Shown piece after piece: positions 1-11,157 of a stretch of DNA of 64,000 nucleotides (within the stretch, counting starts at the first letter, position 1; each line of letters opens with the position of its first letter). The stretch spans positions 1,302,001 to 1,366,000 of the forward strand of contig JAWWNJ010000041.1 in the NCBI GenBank assembly GCA_037176885.1, read 5' to 3'. The translations under genes and the position numbers were made by a program. This DNA comes from Favolaschia claudopus (Eukaryota > Basidiomycota > Agaricomycetes > Agaricales > Mycenaceae). The notes under the pieces were generated by a model that was not told the origin of the DNA, searched no databases, and saw nothing but the letters and a program-made list of their open reading frames with translations.

Positions 1-172
1 CTACTTCTCCAGTTAACGCGGGCGTCGCGACTGAAGTTGAAATAATCCCTACACACTATTTTCACCTTGCACATACATAGCTAACTCTGCAAAGAATCTC
101 ATGCCTCACTCATTTACGCACAACATAATTTATGTCCCGAACAGCTATACGACCAGAAGAAAGAGACTATCG

Positions 173-1382
173 TCAAGTAACCGTCACTATTTCACCTCGC
201 CCGTCCTTCAAAATGACCAACTCGCACTCAAGTTTCTCCCCCGTATCCAAGCAGACTACGTCTGTCGGGTCGATCGAACTCGTCTGTATCTGTCTTCGCT
301 CAAAGAACGATCGCCCCAACACAACATCGAAATGAGGCTCTTCGGAAAGATAGACCTGAATCATAGTGGGCTTAGGCTTCCCGTCCTTCGAGTGCTTCGA
401 GTTCTTCCCGTTGGTACTACCATAATGGTGCGGTTTAGGTGGTGGAGGCGGAGCGTTGGGATGGGATGACAACGTTGAGGACGGCGTGAGCGTGATCGGC
501 CAGACCTGCGTGGATGATCAACAAAGTTGAAAGAAACCTTCCCGAACAATGATCACCCCAATATTGACCAGCCCGCCATAACCATAATGTCCAGGCGCAG
601 CGTCCGCAGGTATGAATCCGTGCTCCTTAGCGAATTTACGGGAAATGTACACATGTCGATACCCCGACTTCAAAAGCATACGAACTGTTTTGAATTCGTT
701 AGTAGCGTCATTCAAATAAATAAAGAGTCGAGCCAGGCGAACCATTGGACACAGGCCCGATGCTGCCTAGAACAGTGCGCACCCCATTCTCGCCATGGAA
801 TTTCTCAAACTCCTTCTTATGCGCGGGTATCCCATCACCCTCAGCCGGCGCCACCGAAGATCCCCGCTTGCTCGCCTTTGTCTTGCGCGACTTGGAGCTG
901 CGGGGACGCGGCGAGGAGCTCTGCGAATGAGCGGGATGGTGTGCTTGGGAGGGCTGGAAGAGGTAGTACGACGCGTTTAGGTATGCGGACGGGGCGGGAA
1001 GTGGGGCGAGGGGGTCGTGGAGGTGTAATGTTGGCGTCGGCGTCTCGGTGTTCTCTTGCGTAGCAGTAACAGCGGCTGATGTCGAGGCTACGTCCGTGGG
1101 CTGCTGTTGCCGCCAGACGAATATCGTGTAGTCCGCGTCTAGATGAAAGTCTACCTCGACGCTAGCATTTATAAAGGCGGCCTACACACCATCGTCCAAG
1201 TTCCAAATACTCTGATTGAATTCATATTTGAGCCAGCCCGCGCCCACGCGCTTTCCCGGGTACCCTGTGCCAGCTTTGCGACTTAGTTTGTCGTAGAGGT
1301 CGACCAAAGACTCTTGTGTCAGGGAATGCAGAACAGCAAAGGATGATTGCGGCGTATGCACATTGAGGATGGTAGGAGACAT
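173..1382 (-). CDS. Conserved fungal protein, possibly retropepsin-like fold
   Basis: Function is not known to me. The start is the ATG at 1382 (MSPTILNV), and the last exon ends with DGRGEIVTVT and a stop at 173. A 39-nt intron near 1187-1149 removes an in-frame stop and joins NLDD to DFHLDADYTIFVW. A second intron removes the stretch around 740-690 and ends at a good AACAG acceptor before VRMLLKSGYRHVYISRKF. The C-terminal half has VYISRKFAKEHGF, then YGYGGLVNIG, a Pro-rich linker and HFDVVLGRSFFERRQI. That DVVLGRSFF pattern recalls the flap-to-alpha segment of retropepsin-like domains, although no clear DTG/DSG active site is visible. A Ser/Lys-rich basic linker (SKSRKTKASKRGS) sits mid-protein. 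About 380 residues, no signal peptide seen. The conserved look of the C-terminus argues for a real gene; the protease-fold idea is only a resemblance. Confidence 0.7.
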
Positions 1383-1537
1383 GATGAGAGTAGAATACAA
1401 AGAGCGGAGGTCACTGTGGTAACATAAACCTATTATAGGGGGTCGTACCGCCCACCACAGATCCCCATAACAAAAATACGGAAAATTCGAACGCATAGGA
1501 CCCGTGTAGCTCCAGCAACAAGATAGAATCATCATGC

Positions 1538-2563
1538 TACTTGGGGAAATTCTCCCGAGCTTGCGACTTGATTCGTTTTCTCAACAACGCTCAATCTACA
1601 GTTTGAACGGAAAAATAATCACTCACTCATATGCGACCTTGTCGTTCCTGTAAACGCGTTAGGCGAGGAATTATGAAGCACCGCTAAACCACCTACTTGA
1701 ACATGGTGTACGCATCGCTCTGCGCAGGATCGTTCACATTGGGGTCGTTCAGTAAGTCCTGAATCCCTAATAAGATCTGACGGTCGTGCGTTCAACAAAC
1801 AACTGAAATGCAGCTCGTAGGGTTAAACCTTACTTGTTTAATTGTTATCGCAGGCTTCCATGACTTCTCTTCGTCAAGGATAGACAGGCACACTGTCCCT
1901 GAAGGGTAGACATTGGGGTGAAATAATGGCGGCGTAAATTTGCCTATCGCGAAAAAAAAAACGGCCCGGTAAGCCATAGCAATGACCTGGCGGTTCATTG
2001 GACCCACATTTCGGAGGTTTTGACGGATAATCTAAGAAAAACAAAGTTCATCGCGTCGCAAAAGCCTTGCAAAGGCTACAGGAAACAAGATCCAACCTTC
2101 AGGGAAAGTCATCACCAATTTAAATAAACCACCTTCCCAAGCGGTCTGTGGCACACACCCAATCAGCATTCATTCGAAGGGGGAAAAAACGCGTAAAAAA
2201 TACGTGTCGGGTGAGGGATAAAATATGAAGGAGAATAGGCGACATACATTGGGTTTTCCTGGTATGCCCACCTCCCATTCCATCAAGTTCATCGAGCCAT
2301 CCGCCGCTTTGGAAGGCTTCGCGTAAAATCCCTGTGGTCGCGATAAGTCTTAGCCTGAGTTGTAGATACGAAATCGAACGGCAGGGCAATCCCAGGCATC
2401 GACGATTTCCAGCTAAACGCGCTTGCTGGGAAGTGCTCGCTTGGCTAGATGAATGCCAGAGGCCACTGCGAACCGAATTCGAGAGGTAGAGACTCACGAA
2501 AGGATGATCTTTCCTCCATTGTTTCCTCTCTTCAGCAAGACGCGGTCGGCAGATTCCAGACAT
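1538..2563 (-). CDS. ubc9: SUMO-conjugating enzyme E2 Ubc9
   Basis: E2 enzyme that takes SUMO from the E1 and transfers it to target lysines, acting mainly in the nucleus. The start at 2563 gives [20 protein letters not shown], the typical Ubc9 N-terminus. Later exons give [48 protein letters not shown], then [15 protein letters not shown] with the catalytic Cys, [14 protein letters not shown] and [20 protein letters not shown]. The last exon reads [13 protein letters not shown] before the stop at 1538. The gene is cut by at least six short introns, one of 48 nt just before the last exon. Size (about 158 residues) and motif order match the family, so the call is firm; only exact splice points are uncertain. 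Confidence 0.95.
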
Positions 2564-2824
2564 GTTTTCCCAATGAGAAGTGGCTCTAAGAGTGAGTCGA
2601 CGGGAAGGAAAAGGTATTGAGTGCTGAGTCAGCAGCCACATCACGCTTTGACGCGACACGGTCACGCGACTGCACACAGGGTCGCGTCGTAGTAGGCCAC
2701 AGTGTTTCGCCAATTTGTGTCGTTCAGTCACGAACGATGATCAAAATACAATATCAGTGCCATTATATCAACTCTAATATATCGTACTTGACGAACTTCC
2801 GACCATTAGCACACCCGCCACCGC

Positions 2825-5061
2825 TCAGTTCCACTCCTTCTGCGCATAAATACCCAACACCTCAGTCGCCAACACATTCGTATACGGCGAAACATCCGCA
2901 GTGGTGTACACCTTCTCCTTCTGCAGCCCATTGACAATCCCAATCAGCTGCGTCTCAATGAAATCGACAAAAACGAGGTCAATTGGCGCATCGTCAGCCA
3001 ATCCCGACGGAGGGGCGGACGCAATGAAATCAGGAACGGCATGGAATTGTAGCGGCGCGTGAGGGGTGTCGTCGCCGACCCCAGGGCAGGCGTCGGACGT
3101 GACGTAACCCAATGTGAGGTTGGCTGTGGGCCGTTTCTCGGCGTTGCGCCGCGCCATATCCTCCATCCACTCGCGGTACCGCGTCCCAACGTATCCGCGC
3201 GCCCACAGTTCCGCCTCAACCGCTGCATCGCGCTTCCTGTTATCCGCGCCCGCGCCATTGAGCGCAGGGAGGACAGCATTAGCGACAGAGAAGGGCAGGT
3301 TCGGGATGTAGAGGAAGCTATCAGCAAACGGTGACGCAGTGAGCTGGTCATTCTTGGTGAATGGCCCAGCGTAAATGTCGAACCGCAGGGATCCAGAGTT
3401 AGTGATCATTATGTTGGGGATGGAAGCACGAGAGTTGTTGACAGTGAGTGCGACGGGCATGACCTCAGACATGAGTGAGAGAACCGAGTTGTTGGATGGG
3501 TAAGGTGCCCTGTGGATGCAGAGTGATGAAAAATTCTCGGACAGAAACACAAAAACCTACTGGTTGATGGTGAAATCGTGAGGGGCCGTTCCATAGGTGA
3601 AGCTCAAATCAAATTTCTTGGCGAGCTTCTCGAGACCCTTGGTGATACTGTGTCCCCAGACAGTATCGAACGAAAAATTACCGCGCCCAGTGTGGTACTC
3701 GAACGTTACACGGTTGGGATCGAGGTATCTGCGGCTGAAAGTGATGTTCTTGGTCGCACTATGATCCTCGCCATTGTGACGAGGATATCCGTGGTGTCCC
3801 TTGGGCGCAGGAAGATCCGCACTCATCCAGCCTATGGTTTCCATGTATCTACATTCTTGAGATTCAAAGCCTCGGAAAGGAAAGAATATATCTACCTTCC
3901 ACTCTCGAGTGACATACTGCGACCATCCAGTTGCAAGCAGTCACGGATGTGGGTGTGCCCACCGAGGATCAAAATCGGGGTTGTGGGATGGATGGCACGA
4001 ATGGCGTCAAAAACAAGAGGCCCTATTTTCGCGTCTCGTCAGACAAACCGAGACAATGAGAACCTGGAAATTATTCACAGTTGTCCCGAGCAATGGGCAT
4101 GTGGCCGGCAAGGAGAAAGACATCCGGTTCGTCCTTGATTGCGTCTGTGAACTGCACAAGTGGAAAAAAAGAAATCAGCCTTAAAGTAAATCGAAGTATC
4201 GAGGATCGTACCCAAGTCTCCTTGACCATGTCCTCAACTTTCTGCACGGTCGTGTTCTTGTCGTTGCCAGTAAAGTCAAAGAGAACACCTAGTGCGGTCA
4301 CTGCACGCCCCCTAGTAGACTGTTAGAAAAGGCGTCTGACACCAGGTCAACGAGGTTGTGCTTACTTGCGCGTCTTAAACTTGGCAAAGCGGCTACCGAC
4401 AGGCTTGCTGACGCCGTTGACGGTGATGTTCACATTAGAAGAAAGATAACGGCCATTGAAACGAGGCGCAAAGTTGTTATGCATATCGAGCGTGTTCTAT
4501 TCCGCGCGTCAATCTGAGCTCTCGACGAGGAAAGACAGCGCATACGTTGTAGATGTACAACTCGTGGTTCCCTGTATCGGCGTTCAGCACTCAAACAAAA
4601 AAAATAAACTAAGCCGCACCAATAGCAAGAACATCATAAGGCAACTGTTTGAAAAACTCATTCGAATCGTGTGCATCGACCCCACCAACAGGGTAGCCGT
4701 CCGATAGACCAGTTCCGTCGTGCAAATCACCCGAGTCGACAAGCAAGAGGTCGACGTCCTTTTTGATAGCAAGCTCTTTCATGTGCGCCACGAACGACGC
4801 AAAGTCACCAAAGTCCCCGCTGTAATTCGGTTCCGGGAAGGAGGTTTTCTGGTGCCCCAACAGCCAACCGTGACTATCCGTCGTGTGGAGAATATTGAGG
4901 GAACCCCAGGTGAGAGGACGGGAGGGCGGGGTCAGTTTGGTGCTGGGGAATTCGCGCTTGGAATGGTCATGAACATGACCATCGCGGGCGTGAAGGTGGT
5001 CGTCCCCGCAGGCCAGGACAGCGCCGGCGAAGGCGAGGGTGAGCAGAATGCGAGACTGCAT
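2825..5061 (-). CDS. Secreted 5'-nucleotidase/UshA-type metallophosphoesterase
   Basis: Two-metal phosphoesterase of the 5'-nucleotidase type, expected to release phosphate from nucleotides outside the cell. The start at 5061 gives a signal peptide ([17 protein letters not shown]), then a His-rich stretch ([14 protein letters not shown]). Metal-binding motifs appear in family order: [28 protein letters not shown] (after an intron removing the stretch near 4620-4568), [11 protein letters not shown] and GGHTHIRDC. The C-terminal 5'-nucleotidase domain follows ([18 protein letters not shown]) and ends with GIYAQKEWN and a stop at 2825. About five introns, roughly 600 residues. No GPI signal or C-terminal hydrophobic anchor is seen, so the protein is probably soluble and secreted or vacuolar. 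The substrate cannot be read from sequence. Confidence 0.92.
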
Positions 5062-5719
5062 TTTGTGGGGCGGGGGCGCGTCTGAAGAGACATTTGGCCG
5101 CGAAACGGCGAGATTATATGCGGACTTGCGAAGTGGTCCATGTGGAATGAAGGAGCGAGATCAGATGTCCCGTTATCGGCATGCAATTCAACAGACTTTT
5201 TGTCTGACTTGACTGGCGGATATGTCGCTAGTAGCTACAGGGATCCGTATCATCCGCCCCCACGTTCGTCGTCGGCGTCGACAAAAAAATTAATGGGGGA
5301 ATCGGAGGCCCGACTCGGGGGGCAATTTTCTATCCACCGATCCCAAGTTGCGGAGAGGGAGAGGCAATATCTCGGAGAGCGAATAGAAGGAACAGAATTA
5401 GACAGTGCTTCTCGAGATCTCTGGACTGTTCGTGTGCCTTGCGATGAGATGGGGTATGTGAGAGATAGATGGCAGATGTGACTGCATTGACACGGTCGCG
5501 TCGCGTCGCGTCGACGTCGAGATGAAGGCACCCGAACACCATGCATGGCACGTTTTCAAGTCCAGTAATTGCACAAAAGTACAAACAATCAAAGGTATTA
5601 CAGTTTCGTAACTACTATAAAGTCAAGATGAGTGTAGAAATACAGTGGTGGCTACGTCAGCGTACGCGCGCACAAAACATAGATCCAGCAAAATCCAAGG
5701 CAGTAAATCCAGCAACAAA
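5062..5719. other. Intergenic region, promoter side of the nucleotidase gene
   Basis: No convincing gene is seen on either strand. Open frames here are short, lack recognisable motifs and do not join into a longer product. The stretch lies upstream of the nucleotidase start (5061) and downstream of the stop of the next minus-strand gene (5720). A small run of cgtcgcgtcgcgtcgacgtcgag occurs near 5497-5520. Confidence 0.6.
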
Positions 5720-7144
5720 TTACACCCCGATGCCCGATAACACCTTGAACACATCCTCTTGCCTCTCCCTGAAAGCCTTCAGCCTCGTCATCCCCAAACT
5801 CAGCGCATTAACCCGATTCGTGAATGCTACCGCGCGCCCCTCCACACTCCTCCTTCCCTCCTCGATATCCCTCCTCCCCTGCGCATAACCCACGCCCTGC
5901 TCAAGCATAAGGCGAATCCTATCCATCCGCGTCGGCGGAATTTCCTTGCCTCGCGCGGCGCATTTCATGGCAACATCATCATCCTCATCCTGCAGCTCCT
6001 TTGCCGAGCGCCCAATGGCCGCGAGCTCTGCCATAAATGGCCGCAGCTCCGGCGGGCACTGGTCCAGCGTCAGCTCTGTCCCAAGCACCCCCACAACAGC
6101 ACCCTCTGGTGTTATCGAAGTTGTCGCAACATTCAGAACGGCGAATGCGACGGCAGCAAAGTACGCGCGCGATGGGTCAGTTTTCAGCTGACCCCGAAGG
6201 GAGGGATATTGATCGAGCGCGTCGGCAAGAGATGCATAGAGCGTCTCGCGGATGAACTCGATTGCGGGGGAATTTTGCGTGAGAATGGTGGGAGACGGAG
6301 GGCGCGGGGGAAATCCCGAGGACGCGGAAGGGGAGAGGAATGACGGGGATTGCGGGGGAAGCGTATGGTTGGCATACTGGGGAGAACCGTGTCCCTGAGA
6401 ATGCCCGTCTACAGAAGAACGAGGGGAAGACTGGGCGGAAGATACGGGGGATGCGTCGTAGGATGGTGGTGGTACAAACGCAGCGCGTTTGGGACTGGGA
6501 GTGGTACCAGCGTCAAGCGCGGCCTGTAGATCCGAGGCATAACGATCCTGGAAAGAACGCCGTTGACTGATTTCAATTGCAACCGCCCGCAGGTCCGCAG
6601 CGATCCCGTTGAGAGAAGTCTGCAGTGGAGTGACAAGAGGCTCAAGGTTGCAAATCATTCTCGCGAGGTCGTGCTGGTATTCTGGAGCGAGGGCCTGAAT
6701 TGCGGGTACGGTGTTCGCCCATACTCGAAGAAAGGACACAAACGGCGCAGGACAATTGTCATACGATAATTCCATTCTTGGGCAAATGAGTTAGACTTTT
6801 GTGATCTTGATTCAATGAACATCATCTCGAACGTACGGTTGCGAATTCTTTGTATGTCGAGGAAGCGGCACTGAAGGCGGTTTCGTGGTACACCTGAGCG
6901 CAGCAAAATACAAACATAGTGCAGGGCCTTTGAGTTATCGGATAGACTATATCAGTGTTGGGTTTCGCATAAGTGGCGCTTGGAACATACCTGTGATCAT
7001 AAGATCACCCTCGGCGCTGCTCAACACCTCTGCATCGAGAAGATTTTCCAACTTGGCCTGGCTGAGGGACGATTTAAGATAGCTGTGGAAAGCGTCTTGA
7101 ACGTAAGACTCGGAGAGCTGGGAGTCTGTTCTAGTGGGAGCCAT
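5720..7144 (-). CDS. Uncharacterised protein, central Ser/Pro-rich linker
   Basis: Not recognised. The start at 7144 gives MAPTRTDSQLSESYVQDAF and an N-terminal exon rich in helix-forming residues. A short exon (VYHETAFSAASSTYKEFAT, near 6890-6830) and one long exon down to the stop at 5720 follow. The long exon starts with SYDNCPAPFVSFLRVWANT and predicted helices, including QTSLNGIAADLRAVAIEISQ. It continues with a low-complexity linker of Ser, Pro and Gly, then a helical C-terminal half (AIEFIRETLYASLADALDQY, GVVGVLGTELTLDQCPPEL, VFKVLSGIGV at the end). No signal peptide or membrane segment is apparent. About 430 residues. The long open exon and protein-like composition support a real gene, probably intracellular; nothing supports a function. 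Confidence 0.75.
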
Positions 7145-7894
7145 GAATGTCAAAGACAAACTGGGGGAGAGTCGCTATAAATCGCCGTTAGAATGGCAGT
7201 GCATGACGCCATCATTGCACTGCCACCACTTTCCAGAACGAAGCCGCCCACAAAACAGCGTGCATGGTCCGAACGTCGAGCGGATGGCTTTCGCCGTGTC
7301 AAACGCAAAGGAAGAAGCGTCGCGAAGTTGTGGGGATGGGTGGGTGCGGCCGTTTTCATGGCCAATGTTTTGAGAGTGTCAGAGTCTTCGAACACACTGA
7401 ATGGACCCCGGACCGTCGTCCGCCGTAGTTGTGGCCCCGACGTCTCGTGGTACGAGAGCGACGCGTAACCGAAGTCTTCGAAAGGGAAAGTTTGAGTGGG
7501 GCATTTCCAGGGATGAAGAGTTTGTTTCAATTTGCTGTACACTCGCTGATGTTGTATCAGGATAATTGCAAGGAAAACATAAAATCTCTCAGCGAACCTA
7601 AGGAAGCATTCACATACCGCCGCCGTTGAGAACAGTGATTGTGTGGCGAGACTTCGCTGTCGAACGTCTGTGTATCGAGGTGTGGCGGAAGAAAATGAAG
7701 AGATCAACACAGCAACGATTTGCGATCAACCATCGCAGTCCCAATTCGGACATCAAATCCGGACTCAAAAAGTCTCAAATAGACTGCAAACAAATCCCAA
7801 GGGTCGCAGTTATTGGAAGATGGGGCACGACTAGCACAGCGTTTGATTCTCACAAAACAAGCAGATCGCAAAAGAAAATGACAGGGTAAAAAAT
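7145..7894. other. Intergenic region with no supported gene
   Basis: About 750 bases between the start of the gene ending at 5720 and the stop of the next minus-strand gene. A 186-codon open frame on the minus strand (7150-7710) has no recognisable motif and a composition unlike the neighbouring exons, and nearby plus frames look equally random. It most likely holds the promoter of the 5720-7144 gene and the 3' end of the next gene. Confidence 0.55.
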
Positions 7895-10800
7895 CTAGTA
7901 TCCAACCTTCACACCAATTACTTTGCCCTCTGAATCAGAAGAAACATAGACGCTAAATCCCCCGTCACCACCGGTGTATGAAGAAACACCGCCCGGAATA
8001 TTGAAATAGTCGTCTTCCGCTCCAGACAGAGCCATGAATTTCACCAACCCGTCCTCTTCATCGTCTTCTTCGCCGTTCAGCGCAAGCATGGCATCGGGAG
8101 ACGTTACACCACGCGCCAGGATGGTCATCGTCCCGCCATCCACAGGGACATTAGACACCTCAGTCCACGTGAGAGTCTCAATATCAACATCCTCCACATT
8201 CTCGATGATGAAGTTTTCTACTGGTTGCGCAAGGTCAATGGAGCCTTCGCTAACCCAACAAACCCAGATGAGGAATTCCTCATTGGCATCCCGCCCGCCT
8301 TGCCATATCCCCGGCTTGCAGTTCTCAATTTGCTCGATCGAGGTAAAGATAGAGTTCGAGTCCGGAGTCACGCCATGCAGAGCTATCTCTCCCACCAAAA
8401 TAACGCAGTCGCCACCAATCCCAACCTCGAACCGCGGAGCCTGCGCTCCCAGTTTGAGAATGCTCGTAAGTCGGTCTTCGCCTTCGATTTTGGGTGCAGC
8501 AGGCTCGATGGCCGGTTCCTCGGTTATCTCAGCTTCGGCCGCCTCGTCCACAAGTGCCAACGCACCCACCCACTTCGGTGTGAACGGCAGCTTTGTATCA
8601 ATGCGCCCGATCGGAATGGCACATGGTTCTCCAACCGTCAGGGTAGCAGACGCCTCTTGGTATTGCCCGCCTGTGAATATCTTCAGTTTCAAGCCGGCGG
8701 GCTCACTATCGTCAACGCCCCAGACAACGCCCCAATAAATGGGCGGCGGCTCTTCGCGTCTTTTCTTCTTGGGCCGAACGCCTTCGGGTGGCGTCGGGAT
8801 TGGAACGACTGCAACCTCGTACTGAATCGCTCGTCCAAGGAGCGCACGCGCTTGAGCGACTGTCAAAGGCGGTTCGAGCTTCATAGGTGTACATTCTTTG
8901 GTGACTGCTTGCCGATACGCAGCATTTTGATACAACCCTAGCGGTTCAAACGATCGGGGAACGTATATGTGGCTAGCGATTGCAGGAGGTGTGGTTACCC
9001 CGGGATAGAGGTCGTGACCATTCCCGACGAAGGCAAGGGATGGAAGACACCGCCAGACAGCATCACCGCCAGGGGGTGGAGTTGGACGGATCCAATGCCC
9101 TGGGGCGACACAAGACTGTGGTAGAGTGCGTTCATGAGGGAGTTTATGATTTACCTCTGGAACTGTTGTGACATTGAAGAAGGTACGGCTGTGGTATACA
9201 ACATGGTCTTCGGTGATGGGAAGGTCTTTGACCTGGCCCTGACTGAAATTCCCCGATCCCTTGAACCAGATACGATCTTGTAATACTTTGACTTCCTCGA
9301 CCGTTTTGCCAGTGTAGCTATAGAAGGGCTCGGGAGTAGAGGTAAAACTGAAGTCTTGTAAGGGAACAAGAGGGTGACGGTGTCGTATATTCGCTGTAAC
9401 CATAAACTCAGAAAAGAGAAGATTTATTGGGGTTGTTGCGTTTGTCTCAACGACAACATCATTCCAGACTCGGTCATCAGGTATCCCAAACATGGATCCG
9501 CTTGGCGAGAAAGCGTCTGGTAGGGAATTCATGTCACGGAAAGTGAGGGGGAAGGTAGGTCCATCAAGATAAGAATACGAAAAACTTGTCACCCTGCGTT
9601 GGAGGTTGGCCATGGGCTTGAAAAACTCTGCCATGACAGCGTAAATCCGGTCGCCGACCTCCGCGTCAGGATGGCGCAAGCCTGGAGTAGTCTGGAGTCC
9701 TCCGAGCACATTATAGATGCCTTGGGCCTGATGAACGTTTTAGCACCTACACGAGATAAGAAAAGACGACTCACAGAAAGTGGTTCGGTGTCCGCCTTCC
9801 AAGCAGCTATTTTGTCTAGTGCTTGGAATATTCGAGGTTTTCCCGCAGGAGTATGATCGGCGACAGCGTCAGTTAGGGCTCGAAGATCGGTTGCAACTTC
9901 CCCAATACGGTACAAGATCGGGGCTGTCGGATAGACGGTCATGGAAGGCTGCAGTGTGTCCGAAGGTAGTTCTGTATCGAGCCCAAGACGGGTCTTGTCA
10001 GCGGAAGACAGCGCTACAGCTTCAGGTCGTGACTGCCACCGATGAAGCAGAGACGTGGCCCAGTTCCGAAGGGGCTGCATGAAGGAAATAATGGGAATGG
10101 TGGGGGCGTGTATTATATCCCGCATCACGAGTGTGATTCCGGATTCCTGGCGTGCAGTGAGACGAGAAGGAAGCTTCCGAGAAAAAAGACTAACAGATAG
10201 AATGGAAAATTCAATCTTCTCCCAGGTTGTCAGGTTTTCCATGATCCAGGGCAGATGAAGATAAGACCACTATATGTGATTTAGCTTGCCGACCACTGAA
10301 GGTTCGGTATCGAATACATACGTGCTCTGTTCGTTGACCCGGCTTGAGCAATTCCTCGCGAATTTCAACCGCCCAGTCGCGCACAAGATCGAGGTCGCAT
10401 CTAGATCACAAGGTTAGAAACGAGGTTATGAGGATGTAGTTTATTAACTGAGCATCACTCCTTTCCGCGCGCTCTAACCTTTCGGAGGAGCGTGCTTCGG
10501 AGAGCAAAGCATTCTCTATATGGTGCTTCAATCGTACAAAGCGCTGGCGGAGGGTGTCCGTTTGGTCAGTGCCAGTGATATCAAGAATGCCAGCAGCATA
10601 ATCGCAGAATCGAAGCATCGCCTCTACCAGTAGCAAATTCGTCTGCTTCTCATTAATGCAGTAATCACGGCGTGAACAACGTCCGCACATTAGGACGATT
10701 ATTGGGGCTGTCGTAGGCCAAGATGGTTATGGAGTCGGACGCGTTTTCCCATATTGTGAGGGCAGATTCAGCGGACTGTATATCTTCAGGGACAAGGGCG

Positions 10801-10916
10801 CGAAAAGGGGACAGAGGTAGGAGAGCATTCCACAGCTGGTTGTGTGCGTCATGCAGAGGCCCGAAAAGCAGAGACGACATGTCCTGGCGTTTCCGCTCGG
10901 CTTTTCTCTTCTGCAT
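7895..10916 (-). CDS. Large uncharacterised protein, DUF4241-like C-terminus possible
   Basis: Not recognised with confidence. The likely start is 10916 (MQKRKAERKRQDMSSLLFG); an upstream in-frame ATG at 11063 is less likely. Exons join as YDSPNNRPN to KQTNLLLVEAM over a 42-nt intron, DLDLVRDWAVEIREELLKPG, then WSYLHLPWIMENLTTWEKIE, and finally one long exon ending GKVIGVKVGY at 7895. The N-terminal third is helical. The middle contains a basic Pro-rich loop (RPKKKRREEPPP). The last 150 residues are acidic and beta-rich, and SSYTGGDGGFSVYVSSDSEG loosely resembles the closing motif of DUF4241 proteins, a weak hint only. Roughly 950-1,000 residues, no signal peptide. It is divergent from the Csm1/Pcs1 gene. 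The continuous 600-codon exon makes the gene certain; splitting into two genes near 9,720 cannot be excluded. Confidence 0.8.
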
Positions 10917-11157
10917 TGTGGCTGAAGAACGAAACGGAGAATTCAAAGCAAATTCGGCGGCAAGTCCTAGCTCCACGTATAACAGAAAAATCGGATTGTG
11001 TACGCGTTGAAGACGTTGAGCGCAAGACTCGGAGGCGAATGTGACCCAAGTGTGATGTGACACAGCGTGTTTGTTGACCGGACCACCACCGACACAACCT
11101 CGAAAACGACCATGTCAACCACAGGATCAGAAAGAGGCACGCGTTTTTTGTCGAATC
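10917..11157. promoter_or_regulatory. Shared divergent promoter region
   Basis: These 241 bases separate the start of the minus-strand gene at 10916 from the start of the Csm1/Pcs1-like gene at 11158, so they should carry both promoters. No TATA box stands out. This rests on gene layout, not on a recognised element. Confidence 0.4.

Noticed and set aside
7150..7710. 186-codon minus-strand open frame in the 7.1-7.9 kb gap
   Set aside because: No recognisable motif, composition unlike real exons nearby, and it overlaps the promoter of the 5720-7144 gene.
8034..8941. Plus-strand frames of 234 and 238 codons
   Set aside because: Antisense to the uninterrupted 600-codon exon of the 7895-10916 gene.
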